This document shows positions 33,140 through 45,478 of a stretch of 64,000 nt of DNA, one piece after another. The notes under the pieces were generated by a model. That model saw nothing but the letters and a program-made list of their open reading frames with translations. It had not been told where the DNA came from and did no database searches. The DNA lies in the NCBI GenBank assembly GCA_945859605.1, contig OX243811.1, positions 52,759,398 to 52,823,397 of the forward strand, in the 5' to 3' direction. The translations under genes and the position numbers were made by a program. The stretch is from Lumbricus rubellus. Its lineage: Eukaryota; Annelida; Clitellata; Crassiclitellata; Lumbricidae. Every line of letters begins with the position of its first letter. The first letter of the stretch is position 1.

Positions 33140-35584
33140 CTACTGGATGTCAAGGATGTGGAAGACGATGACGCGTCCATCGATGAGTCCGACGTAGAGA
33201 CTTCCGGTCGATGTGTCAAGGAATATTCGCCGCGGTTGTTTGATGCCGAACGAACTGCGGCTGATGAGGTCTCGGACGTGGATGAGGTTTGGACTGAGCA
33301 GTTGGATCCGATCGTTGTTTCGATCCACCACGAACACGTATCCGAACGGATCGACGGACATCCTCAGCGGTGAGTCCAATCGGTTCGGTCCAGATCCGTT
33401 GGCCGATCCGTACACGCGTACGATGCGTCCGTTTCCGTCCACGTGACAGATCCGGTGTAGTTTCCCATTGTCGAATCCGTGGCAGACGACCAGTTTCCCG
33501 CCATCGTCGATGGGGATCGTCTGCCACGTACTGAGGACGTCCTGTTGGAACCGGAAGGAGCGGACGAGAGCGCCGTCCGCCGTGAACTCCTTCACCTGTC
33601 TGGAGTCGGAGCACGTGACGAAGACGTTCCCGTTGGCCGTCGCGTGCAGTCCCTGCGGCTCCCCTTCGACCTGCCACCGGGTGAGGACCTCCCCGTGGGG
33701 CTCCAGGCGGTAGACGTATCCGATGGAGTCGCTGACGTAGAGGCTGTTGTTCTGGGCGCAGGCGGCGATGTCCGCTGGCTTGCGCAGGCCCTCGAGGCGC
33801 AGACGGCGAACGGGCGAGAAGGCGACCGCCGCATCGTAGATGTCGACGTTGGGAGAGAGATCACGCACGATGTAGAGTTCGTTGGCAAGGACCGTAACTC
33901 CGGCGACACTGGCACTGCCTGGAATGATGTCGAGCACCTTCGGAGTGTCAACGTATGGGTCAGAGGAATCTGTTGCAAGTGGAAAAGAGGACAACGCATT
34001 AAGGCGGATAAAATGGCGCTTTACATCTGGTTCAGCGCACTATACATTGTAGGCTACGAGGTTCACAGCCCATATGGGACAGCCTATGATGATTGTGAGA
34101 TGATGATGACGACGATGACGACGATGATGCTTGATTAGTGTCATCATAGCAAGATTCAGCTTTACATGAGCATGTTCTATGCCTAAGTATTTCGCATAGG
34201 CTACACGGAAAAAATCAGAAATCATGAAGATGAGGATGACAACTACAACGACAACGACGATGATGATGACGACAACAATTAGATCAGAAGAATGAATTAA
34301 CTTTTAATCATTATATAAATAAAGACGTTGACCATAAAGACTTTAATTACCAATGTCGAGTATTCTAACTTGTCCCAGAAGGTTTGACTTGACGGCTGTG
34401 ACGTCATTTCCGACGAACTTAACGGAGCAGACAGACACATCCTGGTGCATCGTCTCCAGTTGCTTCCTCCTCGTCTCCAGCTTCGTCCACATGAAAGCAA
34501 CGTCTGCATCCGTTCCTCGATCCACCAGCTCAGTGGCCAGCTCCGTGAAGCTCTCCATCGTGTTGATTCCGAAGTCCACGTCCACAGCCGCCTTGTCCAG
34601 TTCCTGGAGGGTGTTGCGCTTGATCGACTCCGTCTCGCTCAGCAGAGATTCCTTGTTCGCTTCGACCAGACGGATGAATGCCTCGGCCGTCTCACGGATC
34701 CTCGCATCAGCGTCGTCCATCTGTCTCACGAAGCCACTCCTCTGCGACTCGATCGACCCCAACAGCTTCTGGAAGGCTCCAATCCTTGCGGTGACGCGCT
34801 GGATGCCGCCGTCGAGCTGGGTCCTGGCGCTGGACGCCACCTCGGTGATGTGGTTCAGCTCGTGATCTTCGTGGGTGTCACTGATGCACTGCGAGCAGAC
34901 GGGTCTTGAACAGTCGCAGCAGTACAGCTTGATGTCATCCGTCGGATGTGCCTCGCACTTCGACGACTGGCGCTGAATGAGGTTTTGGGGTTTGTCGGGG
35001 TCGGTACGGAAGGCAGTTGCCGACGTCAGCTCTTCCACCTTGTGGTTCCTCGACGGTTTCTGCTTCCGGTGAGCGGCGGCACAGTCCCCGCACAGTTTCT
35101 CATCGCAGTCGAAGCAGATGAACTTGGCTGGCTCCCTCTTTGGACGATAACTACCATCCTCCAGCGACGGCGTCACCGACGCGCACGCTGCGCACACCTC
35201 TGCGATGACGTCATCGGGGGAGGTCTCGGTCGACTGAATCCTCGACATGCGTCGCTCTTTGGCCAATCGACCAAAGAAGAAGTTGCTGGACAGAGCTTCG
35301 AATCCTCCTTCTGGAACGACGAAGATGCGCTGGCATCGTGGACACGGCATCCGGTTATCTGGAGCTGATGAGGATGTGGAGCGGCTCTTTATAGTGGGAG
35401 GCTGCTCCTCTTGGTGCAGCAGCAGCATCTGTTCTCTGTGGCGCACGAGGCAACGGAGGCAGAACGTGTGAAGACAGGGCAACATCTTTGGATCGGAGTA
35501 GATCTGGTCGCAGATGAAGCACTGCGTCAGTCTCTCGTCTCCGTTTTCCAACGGAGAACTCGAATTCCGACCTTCAGACTCCAT
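33140..35584 (-). CDS. TRIM-NHL protein (RING, two B-boxes, coiled coil, NHL repeats), two exons
   Basis: Exon 1 is 35584-34351 and exon 2 is 33969-33140. The donor after GACATTG (GTAATT) and the acceptor after TTGCAACAG join in matching phase, giving 687 residues (2064 nt with stop). The RING (~22-84) has CFIC, CLHTFC and CPRC with a long Ser-rich insert before the last pair. B-box 1 (~131-180) has CAAC, CFDC and CGDC. B-box 2 (~210-250) has CEAH, CCDC, CSQC and HEDHELNH. A helical B-box C-terminal region follows (~255-400), then NHL/beta-propeller repeats to the end (e.g. PRRIFLDTSTGSLYV). Such proteins are RING E3 ligases, and several bind RNA or substrates through the NHL propeller. Exon 1 lacks the filamin/Ig domain of TRIM2/3/71, so orthology is not assigned. 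High GC in both exons creates antisense open frames that are not genes. Confidence 0.93.
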
Positions 35585-35899
35585 TCCAAGCGATTGCTGT
35601 CGCTTGTAAGTAAAGACGTACAGACTCTACAACCTACTACTTGCCTATGCCAACAGATTGAACAGCACCGAGACCTGTAGGCCTGTATAGTGTAGGCCTA
35701 CAATTATCAAGAAGAAGTCTAGAAATGGATTACGCTAGATATATCGTCAAATAAGTATTTCCATAGAAGTAACAGTTACAATTTTACATTAAAATGCAGC
35801 AGCCGAAAATCTTAGAATCGTATAACCTCCAAAAATTTTATTTCTAAAGCGCCACATTTGAAAGCATGTCACAGCTTATTCACGAGTGCTGTGTCTGGT

Positions 35900-36797
35900 C
35901 AGAAGGGTTGTCCAAAAGAGTCCGGACGAAGCATCCCCATCCAGCCAACGGACTTACAACATATCAAACCGCCTGCGCCTTAACCCTAATAAGACAGCTT
36001 ATCTGGCTTGGAACGCCCCAGCAGCTTTCCAAAATTGATTTAGCTTCCCTATCCTTGAAATATCCACATTTCACTTTTTCCACTTCTGTCCGGAATTTGG
36101 GAGTCATCCTTGACCAGGAACTCACATTTACGCGGCACATTAACCTTCTGTGTCGCAGCTGTTACTACCAGCTTCGGCAGCTCAAGGTCATTTCCCGCTC
36201 TTTGACTCCTAGCGCAGCCTCAACACTTGTTCGTGCATTTGTAGTTTCGCGCTTGGACTACTGCAGTTCCATATACGGTGGACTTCCAGCCTCTCGGGTG
36301 GGGCCCCTAAATAGGGTCCTGCGCACTGCTGCCCGCCTCATAGGCCGCATTCCCAAATTTGGCCAAGTCTCCGAGTACATGCGGGATGTACTCCACTGGC
36401 TCCCTTACCCACAGCGCATTACGTACAGAATTTCCGTATTGGTCCGGCGCTGCTTTGAGGGTTTGGCTCCTTTATACTTGCAGGAGCTCTGTTGCTCGAC
36501 CACGCACGTTCAACGCCGCTGCTCTCTCCGCTCAGCTGCGCAAGCGGAACTTATTGTTCCACGCTCTCGGACTGCAATCAGGCAGCGCCGTGCTTTCTCC
36601 GTGGCTGGCCCTGCGACCTGGAATGAGCTCCCTGTTATCCTTCGTCAAATACCTATTAGCCTTTCTACTTCTACTTCATTTCTTTCTCTTCTCAAAACTG
36701 TCTTATTCGACCGGGGTTGGACTGGGAGCGCTCCTGAGTAGTAACCTTGAAGGAGCGCTATATCAAATTCTCAGTAAATAAATAAATAAATAAATAA
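35900..36797 (+). pseudogene. 5'-truncated, frameshifted LINE (L2/CR1-like), C-terminal part of ORF2
   Basis: A frame from about 36020 to 36738 encodes the region after the reverse-transcriptase core (NLGVILDQELTF, RSLTPSAASTLVRAFV, RLDYCSSIYGGLP, PATWNELP). Upstream, a different frame carries NRLRLNPNKTAYL and meets an in-frame stop near 36038. The expected continuation (IWLGTPQQL) is in the other frame, so there is a frameshift near 36000. The element ends in CTCAGT followed by (AAAT)n, typical of the L2/CR1 group. The RT catalytic region is missing, so this copy is dead. Confidence 0.88.
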
Positions 36798-36799
36798 GT

Positions 36800-37720
36800 T
36801 AAGAGGTCTATTACTTATGCTGCTTCGATCAAATCAATGGGTAGTCGTCACCCAAGTGCTAACAGGCTTACATTTGTATGTTGCAACTGTTCGAGTGAAA
36901 TCAATTGCAATAACATAGACTAGACATGCAAGGCCAACTAAATTAATTAGCTCTTTGTGAAAGAGATCACCCCACGTGTCCTCTGATCAATGATCATGAC
37001 TTAAGAAGATCTAGATCACTCAGATGTGTTCCCGTCCTGACAAACAAGACCTTGATCAAATTAACTGTTTTATACTAGATCTAGATCCTCCTACATTCAA
37101 CTGGATTTTATTTGCAATCACAAGGCTACCAGGTATAGTACTATTATCAGTAAGGTAGTCACTTATACTTAGAGAGTAAGTCTTACACTTCAGTACACTT
37201 GCAAATGCAATCAAGCATTAATGGTTTTTACCTGCAGATTTCTTGTACGTCGAGTAGTAAGTATCTTAGTATCTCTTCTTCACTCCAACAGACACGTAAG
37301 GGAGCCTTTGGACACTAGTCGCGTTTACACCACAATGACCATGTACAAATTGTACATGTTGTGTCTACTATAGTATCATGGAGAGTAACCGAAGGCCTAT
37401 GCATACGGTTCCGCTCTGTTTGCTCTTCTCAAATACCGGCAGAATTTTTCGCTGCATGGTCCGGATACGATAGAAAAATGTCTGAATGGAATGGAAGGGG
37501 TCCGCTGAATTTAGCGCATTGTTTAAGTATTTGTGACCCGCTTCATGAAAAGGTACCATAAGTCGGGTTTGGAGTTATTATGCCTTCACAAACCAGCTAA
37601 GTGAGCTGAACATTTTGCTGAAAACCAGATAAAAATCGGATGATAAATGACCGACTTATAATGATGAACATGAGAAATTGCCACTTTATTTCCATCGATG
37701 AGTATCGTGGGGTCTTGCAC
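36800..37720. other. Intergenic sequence, no gene seen
   Basis: Unique sequence between the LINE and the next tail relic. No exon-like features or terminal repeats were recognised. Confidence 0.5.
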
Positions 37721-37730
37721 ACTGGGAGCG

Positions 37731-37780
37731 CTTCTGAGCGATTTATCCTACAAGAGGTTCACGACCAATTCTCAGTGTTG
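37731..37780 (+). mobile_element. LINE 3'-tail relic
   Basis: ACTGGGAGCGCTTCTGAGCG, then a diverged stretch and ACCAATTCTCAGT, resemble the last 60 bp of the LINE ending at 36797 (ACTGGGAGCGCTCCTGAGTA ... AAATTCTCAGT). The pyrimidine/AAT tail is not preserved. Confidence 0.55.
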
Positions 37781-38303
37781 TCTATTATGTAATATTATCA
37801 GTGTTATTAACTTAAAAGTCCTTTTCACCTGCTGCTAAAAATACCAAGAACTCAAATTTGATTAAAAAAATTTTTTTCCCTTCACGTCTTTATGCGCGAT
37901 TTCTGGGGAAACTGTACCCCGACTTATGGTACCTTATCATATAGCGGGTCACATTTATTGACCTGCTTCAGGCTTCAGGGTCTCCACGCTGTTTCTGGCA
38001 ATATGCGCAGTGTTTTCTGACCTGGACCTCTGTCAAATTCTTTCACTATATCTAAACTTCTGGTGTAGCCTATGATACAAACAAGTTGCCTTTGAAGGAA
38101 GCCCGCATATATCTATATGCAGCCCGAACGGTTGAACAAAGACATTGTCGACTCGTCAAGAAGTCACCGATGCATGACGATCATCACACAGGCAAGTATG
38201 GAAACTATTTTCAGCGAGTACTACTAAGTGTACGCATCCATTATGTGAGCCTGCATCTGCCTTGCCTGCCATTAACAGTCATCTGTATGTATGCTGTGTC
38301 TCT

Positions 38304-38328
38304 TGTGTGCGTGTGTGTGTGCGTGTGT

Positions 38329-38374
<46 letters not shown>
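38304..38374. repeat. (GT)n microsatellite
   Basis: GT/GC dinucleotide run, interrupted in its first third and pure in its last ~35 bp. Confidence 0.95.
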
Positions 38375-38375
<1 letters not shown>

Positions 38376-38399
38376 TCGCTGTGCGTGTGGTATGTACGT

Positions 38400-39440
38400 G
38401 TGTAGTCGATGCTGCCGAAGTGTGTCGAAATGCGCATAGGAAATTCTGAAAGGCTAACCTGTGGCCATGAAACTATTGGGTCTACTATACATATGTATAC
38501 AAAGTGGGCATGAATGCGACTGCGCAGGACGGTAAGCCTAAGCGTATTTGCCAACTGCGCTCTTTTCACACAAGTCAAGAGAATCTTAACTAGGCCTAAA
38601 GTTTTGAGAGTCTTGAGATCTCTGACCCGAGGAAAATCCCTCTGGATCAAAGGTTCTGCTTGAGCGGCCACGTGCATTCACCGTATCACGTTCTAAAGCT
38701 CTAGAAGCAGTTTCATTGCCAGAGAAAAGAGATGGCATCGCATTAATGCGGTCGTTGTTACCTTTGGATCGGATAATGACTTCGTCTTCTTCTTCTTCTG
38801 AAGTGTACTTGGCAGGTGTATTCTATGATTGCACCTTTCATCCAAAGCATGTTCAGATGTTTACTCTGTAGGCCTAGCTGTGATTGTGATTCATGAGATT
38901 TCTCGTTCAATTTTAAGTCCTACGATGTCCAAAACGAGAGTTGCCTTAGAGGCTTAGACATTGTCTTGCATTCAAAACAACCCAAACACCTTCCTAAATA
39001 CGGCTTTCGGCAACACCGAGAATACAGGCCTACTTAAAGCGGAAATACAGTGATCATTTATAAATTAACATCTATGTTAAGTAAAGTAAGTCATTAAATC
39101 GAATATAACAAACAGAACTAGTAGGTCTAGAAGGCTATAGAAGACGAGGAGAAAATGCAAAAGCAGAAGCTTTCATGAAAGTTTCATCTGGTCGACGACA
39201 TGATCTGCATCCCGATACTTAGCATCCTTACATGACATGATGATTTTATCAGCTGCAGCCAATAGGCTACATAATAGGATACAAACCATATTCATAGAAA
39301 CTAAAACAAACCTATAGTTGCTTCCACGAGAGTCGGTCAACTGGATCGTCTTTGTCGCTCCTCTCCGAAATTTGAGTCATCCTTCGAGTAAAGAACTTCG
39401 AACTTCTTCCAAACGGTCAATTGCTGACGGAAACAAAATC
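38400..39440. other. Intergenic sequence, no gene seen
   Basis: Unique sequence with two TAGGCCTA octamers (38591-38598 and 38869-38876). No supported gene. Confidence 0.5.
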
Positions 39441-39457
39441 CGGGCAACAGCCAGCGC

Positions 39458-39925
39458 GCCATGTCAGATGTTGGAGTAGCGTGCAATGCCAGTTGCGACG
39501 GTGCCAAAGCTAACAGCTACTTAATGCTACAACGTCCTAACAGTCCAAAAAAACTACAAGAATTCTATCGCCTACAAAACTTATACTGACGACGCCCGTC
39601 AATCCCTTACACGAAGCTGGCGCCTCGTGACAGGGATTGACGGTGCCACAGCTGACAGAGCTGACATAGCTAGCGCCATGTCAGATGCCAGAGTAGCGGT
39701 GCCATCAGCTAATAGTCACTTAAAGCTACAATTATATTCTAACGGTATAAAACAACTATCAGAGTCCTATCGCCGGTACTGACGACGCCATGTACTAGCT
39801 GACAGGAAGACGGTGCCAGAGCCGACAGAGCTGACAGGCGGCCAGAACGGACGGTGCCAAAACTGCCGTTTGTGTCTCTGGCCACCAGGACGGACGGTGC
39901 CAAAACTGCCGGACAAGTCTCTGGC
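39458..39925. repeat. Diverged ~200-bp tandem duplication with a 48-bp sub-repeat
   Basis: The phrases GCGCCATGTCAGATG, GAGTAGCG, GGTGCCA, TCTATCGCC/TCCTATCGCC and ACTGACGACGCC recur in the same order in two copies (about 39458-39600 and 39670-39800). Near the end CGGACGGTGCCAAAACTGCC occurs twice 48-49 bp apart. No function assigned. Confidence 0.7.
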
Positions 39926-39999
39926 CCCTGTAATTTATCAAAACGTTCAAGTTATGTAACTTCTGTGAATATTTAAGTAGAGTCTTAATAGAGCTTTTC

Positions 40000-42900
40000 A
40001 GTCGATAAAACTTAATTAGTAGGGAATGCAATGTCCATGCCTATTGTCTAACTCTAACAGCTCTAGCTCACATATCGCAGAATTATTTTAGCATACTTCC
40101 GATTATCCTAAACTATAGTGTACTAGCATTGGCAATCTACTTTCACATTGAAGTAATGACACACTCTCAACAGCCGCGTAATGACTGAAAAACTCTAGAA
40201 CATTATGGAAACCAATGGCATGCAGCAGTAGATGAATGATACTCAACGAAACCTACTGATACCTGTAATTAATACCTAATGAAAACCACGAGGAAAGCTT
40301 AGTGTCGGCCCTCTGCTACATATTGCTAGTTTGTTTCAGTTTATGCTTCAATGCAGGGAGAAAGAAATATAACCCTAACCAAGTTTATTACAGGCCTTTT
40401 GTGCATGGCAATTAAGCAATTAAGCTCTTGTCTCGCGGTTTGTTATCTACCGTATACCAACAGTCTTCCACTAGGTCTGTCGGTCATTTATTCACATTTA
40501 TTTGACTTATACACCATAAGTTCACCTCGTCTTATCCCATAATCAATTCCAGTTTCTTTCCTCAACATTTTGCCCTTACAACTCATCCTTAAACTACGGT
40601 GAAACGTTTCAGGGAGAGCCTATTCCCAATCTTCAAGCCACTTCACAGCCTCTTTCTACACAGAAACGGAGTTGGGTAGCCTAGTAGTAATTTCAGTAGA
40701 AATCATAGGGTGGTGAGGTGGCAGTAGTTTTAGTTTAAGAACACTTTGACAACGATAATTATTAGCATCAGTCATTCTTCGTGCAAGACAAGGTCTGGAC
40801 TTGTCGGAGTAGCCTACATGCAGTGGCTGAGTCTAGAGAGTGGTCCCCAAGGCAACTGCTTAGATAATTATTCCTAAGCTTGTTTTTAATAACTTACAGC
40901 TGTTGCAAGATGTCGCTCGTCATTCCAGTCATCATTCTGTCGACGTACTATGTAGAATCTACATGATGAAGGATCTTTGCAACTCCCGACGACGACGATA
41001 GTGAACGGCACTACACAACACACCAGATAGGTTAAGCACTTTAGCATAGCCATGCATAATTTGCATATGGTATCATAGAATGCAACAAGACATTTTATGA
41101 ATGACTTATAGATGACTTAACTAACATCTTTGTTAAAATAATGATCACTGTATTTCCGCTGTAGGGATATTTTCATAAGAACTTTCTAGATACGGTACCC
41201 CAGTATACTGGAACCATACTCTTATACGTTAGTATTGCAACGATAGCAGGCTTAGTTGGAACTCTGCGACTGCTCGTGCTTTGACATTGCCAGTCCCAAG
41301 TCTGAAAAAAGAGGAGGGCGACACTAATCATCCTCGTTGAACAGCAACAGCTTCGTAGTTGCACCAAATGCGACAGATGTCGTTCCAGTCGCAAGAATCA
41401 CCATCTGCCGATTGATGACAATAATTCGTCTGAGACGGTTCCTTGCTCCCCAGAACACGGACGATGTTGAAAGGACATGCTTCAGCGATCGCTCCACCTA
41501 CAACGGAGAGCAAAAAAACCCCAATACTCTAGTAGTCTAGTACAACATCTGTACTTAACCAGTCCATCAGTCTAGATTCTATAATGATGGACTGTTGCTG
41601 ATTCTCTCAGCAGATCTTTACGATGACGGCGAATGGAAAATATTTCCACCATCGCTCCACTGAAAAGCAGCAGCCAGGGCAGGTAATCTACCACAGTAGT
41701 CTAACTGTTCGTCACGCACCTTTCGACTAACAACTTCCAGATAATCTTACTCGTGTTTTCCAGTTACAAAGCTTTACTACTGTTTTCACAGTTTTCGTTG
41801 TTGCAGCCTCGAGAACTGATATATAAAATTATATGCCCACAGACAGTTTACGGTCAGTAGGCCTATGCTAAATTTGCCACAGCTGAAGAGCCAATAAGTC
41901 TATCGGCAACATTTCCACGCCAGAGGCGCCACAAGCAGTGTCCATCCAAACCTTAGGCAGGACATCCTACATTCTCTGGCGTGTCTTTATCCGAAGACCG
42001 CAGTGGAAATTCACACAGTTGTTTCTTTATGAACTGACTGACAGTCGGAGTGAGTTTAGTAGACGAGAGATCACCACCAGATGAAGTAGCCTATGCCTAC
42101 ATGTAAAATCAAAGTAAGGTAAGAAATATTAATACATAATAGCTTTTGTGTCTCGATGAAGAAATCTCATGGTTGGAAAACTGTTACAACACTGCAGCGT
42201 ATAATTATAACACCTGGAAACTAATGAGAGCAAAAGGACAAACATTGGGGATCGAACTCTGCACGTTAGGCTACATGCAGCCGCTCTATAATCATCAAAG
42301 AAGACCTGAAAGAGAAGGGCACCAGCTTAGCCGAGATCGGAGAAATAATCAGAAGCAGAGAAGTTTGGAGGAAATTCATAAAGGCCTCATCGTCATATCG
42401 ATGACGGAGGAGAAGACAGAAGAAGAAGAAGAAGAAGCTCTATAACCAATCGACCACCGTGTCATAACGCGAGTAACTCATACAGGCGACCATGACCTCA
42501 CAAGCTCAAATAACTACCCAAGGATATTGTTGAACGCTTCTTACCTCATCTCTGTCGTCGTTTTCAGCGTACGAATTCTTCATTTCTGCAGATGAGAGAT
42601 AACAGAAGGAGATAACAGAGCTCGTTTCAAAGGTCCCTGTATTGGACGGCGATTGAATTCTGTCTGTTTAGCTACAAATTTAGGCTGTTACAAAATCAGA
42701 TGTTGAGCGAAAATACTCCAGTCGAAATTAGTTTTAATCACTAGTGGCGATAGCAGCATTACGTCATCCACAAATTATGATCATCAATCGGAAATGACGT
42801 GGAACTATACAAGCGTCCGTTGGTCAAGTAAAAATATTGAGAGGGATCCATAAATATTTAATAACAGCTGACTGGGCTGCTATAATTAGCGTCGTTGTAT

Positions 42901-43080
42901 TGCAGGCGGTCTGTTCTGTTAGTAGTTATGATTGATGTTCATTAGGATAGATTGCATGGCTGTGTAGCCTACGGTAGCCGATTGCGTATGTCAATCGGAT
43001 TGCTGAAAAAACAAATATAAATAATAAGACTAACCTGGTTGAACTTAAACGGTTAAACCAAAGACGCTTAAGCATCTCGT
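40000..43080. other. Intergenic sequence, no gene seen
   Basis: Three kilobases of mixed unique sequence. Short open frames lack splice context or recognisable domains. A GAAGAAGAAG run lies near 42420 and a TAGGCCTA at 41858-41865. Confidence 0.45.
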
Positions 43081-43136
43081 AATGTGTTCGCTAGATGTCC
43101 CGAACAACTACAGTATTATGGCCAAGTTGTTCGATA

Positions 43137-43497
43137 AGGTTGCCAAGTCGTCGCGAAAAGTGCGAATTGGGCGACTTTTGAAATCGCTCGCGACTGAAGA
43201 TTTCGTCCTCGCGACTCGCGCCTTTTTGGGCTACTTTTGAATTGCCTCGAGGTCGCGACGGCAACTTTTTTGGGACGACTTTTTTGTTTTTTGAGCGAAA
43301 AAAGGGGGATTTTCCACGAGATTTCGATCGAAAGACTAAAAAACGGTCGTCAGAAATTTTGACGACCTTTTTTTCTTTTTTTTTAGTCGTCAGAAGAAAT
43401 TTTCGCGACCGAAATAGAAAAGCTCGATGATCTCGCGATTTTCGCGACTTTTTTTCGAAATCTCGCGACAAAATTTTTCTGAAATCTGGCAACCCTG
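43137..43497. mobile_element. CGCGA-rich palindromic MITE-like element
   Basis: The left end GGTTGCCAAGTCGTCGCGA and the right end CTGGCAACCCTG are inverted relatives (GGTTGCCA core). Between them CGCGA/TCGCG words and poly-T/poly-A stretches alternate, so the whole 360 bp can fold back on itself. No clean target duplication was found, and the superfamily is not assigned. Confidence 0.55.
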
Positions 43498-43499
43498 GA

Positions 43500-44320
43500 T
43501 ATAATGCGCTTTCCTTTCAGCGACATCTTTGAACAATGTGGATGACTTCCTTTATTGTGACCATTCATCCCGCAATTGTCTTGTTTTCGTGTATATTAAT
43601 TAATTCCTTAATTATTGATCCTCACTTTGCGTAGGTCATGCTAGTTGTCATGGCTGAGAATCTTAAGTAGGCCTATTATGCCTATGCACTGAATGGAAGG
43701 CCAACCTCAGTTAACATTTGAAGACGTATTTTAGATTAATGTTCAAGTGAAAGAAGCAGCTTCGTGGCTTTAGGCCAACACTTTTTTCTCTGCTTACGTA
43801 GCCTACTGCAAATCCATTACAGGATTAATTTAATTTATTTTAGGTCCAAGATAAATCGCATCTGAGCATCAAATATATTATTCACCAATGTAAAGAGTGC
43901 TTTACTGAAGCACATAGCCTATATCAGAGTGGTGGATATGTTGGATACTAGATAGGTGGTAGGTCCATAATTATTACTTTGGCGCCATCTCCTCATTGTG
44001 TTTCCCGCAAGATAAGGTCAGAAAACTTTCAAATTATATTTTCGAAGTCCTTCGCAACAAATGAGACTTTTTTGTCACGTTCATACAGTATGAAATAACG
44101 TATTGTAGGCTATCTTCGCTCGTGTGAAGCCAGCGAAAGCTTAGTTTTTTACGATGACTGCATTTCATGCTTGATGGGCCTAGTCGCTAACAGTTGTCGT
44201 TTATGATAGCCCATACTGGCTAAAATAATGCATGCAATGCTTCCTTATAACAATTTGCGGTGCGTATGCCCCGTGCAAGTGAAAATTTTCTTTCTCAATT
44301 CAATTCTTTCTAGTGCTCTC
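43500..44320. other. Intergenic sequence, no gene seen
   Basis: AT-rich unique sequence with one TAGGCCTA near 43670. Nothing else supported. Confidence 0.45.
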
Positions 44321-44334
44321 CTCCCAGTGGCGTA

Positions 44335-44756
44335 GCAATAGGGCGTGCAGCCTGTGCAGTGCACGAGGGCCCCCGGCAGTAAGGGGCCCCCGGCGGTCAG
44401 AGTCAATTTTTTACTTTCTGAATACTCAGGACGTAATCAAGTCTAGCCTACAAGTTTGGCGTACACACTCAAAAGTGTCATTGGTTTAAGCTCTAATTTA
44501 ATTTTCTCTGGTAGACTGAAGAAATTAAAAATGTTTTATAAATATAGACTTAAATGAGAGAAAATAATAAAAATTGTGATAAGCTAATTACATATTTAAT
44601 TTCGAGTGCAAAATATGCAGTGTCTATATCAAAAGAGCCAGACGTTTTTGGGCAACCTTTTTGCTTGAAATCGAGGGGGTTCAACCGTTCAAGCATTGAA
44701 GAGGCCCGCCACAGAAACCCTGCACAGGGGCCTCCAAACACCTTGCTACGCCACTG
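44335..44756. mobile_element. 422-bp non-autonomous hAT element
   Basis: Perfect 14-bp terminal inverted repeats CAGTGGCGTAGCAA and TTGCTACGCCACTG, flanked by identical 8-bp duplications TCTCCTCC at 44327-44334 and 44757-44764. The subterminal part has GGGCCCCCGG repeats. A short frame across the right half has no recognisable domain and is not called. Confidence 0.95.
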
Positions 44757-44764
44757 TCTCCTCC

Positions 44765-45465
44765 GTTGATGCTTTGAAATAGGATGACGCTTTAGAAATA
44801 AAAATATGTAGCACAGCTATACATGTAGGCCCTACATGTAGTTGGCCTAGTCCTGTAGTTCGCGGGTATAGATCTACTTCCTATACAAGCATGCCCTACA
44901 TGATTGCTTGAGTAGCCAAGCAAGACTTTAAGTGATCTATCAAATTAATCTAATCGAATCTCATCCATTGCAATCTGGTTCATTCCAATTCAAATCAGTC
45001 AAATCTAATCTAATCCGATCTAATATCAAATAATAATCTTATCTCCATTCCAGAGAGGCTCCTTTGCAAAATGCTAACTGGCTCAACCGATAGTCGCTAT
45101 GAACAGCGTATGAAATCTATCAGAATTCTATACATGCAATTAATCGAGAACCGGGCATGTATTTGATAATAATCTGGTATGGAGTTTTTATGCCCATGCA
45201 GGGTCAAAATGCTTCTATTATTTCCATCTACATCCAATAATACTTAGACAGGTGTAACAGGAGGATAGTAGACCTACTACAGTAGCAAGGACAGCTTGAA
45301 CACAGATGCGTGTTTTAATGGTACCTTGACTGAATATTGAGGCTGTCTGTCAGGAACATATAGGCCAACAGACTTATAACATTCCTAATCAGTTGGCCTA
45401 TGTTCGCTGCATGAAATACAATGTACAGAGCAAAGAATTAGCAGGCGTTCAAGATGACAAAGAGG
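44765..45465. other. Intergenic sequence, no gene seen
   Basis: Unique sequence with a run of diverged AATCTAATC/AATCAAAT words near 44950-45030. No gene supported. Confidence 0.45.
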
Positions 45466-45478
45466 TTCAGTAACCACG

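Noticed and set aside
33213..35680. Plus-strand frames opposite the TRIM-NHL exons
   Set aside because: High GC opens antisense frames; the minus strand has RING, B-box and NHL motifs and matching splice phases.
36359..36781. Second protein frame overlapping the LINE
   Set aside because: It lies in another frame of the LINE ORF2 remnant and has no domain of its own.
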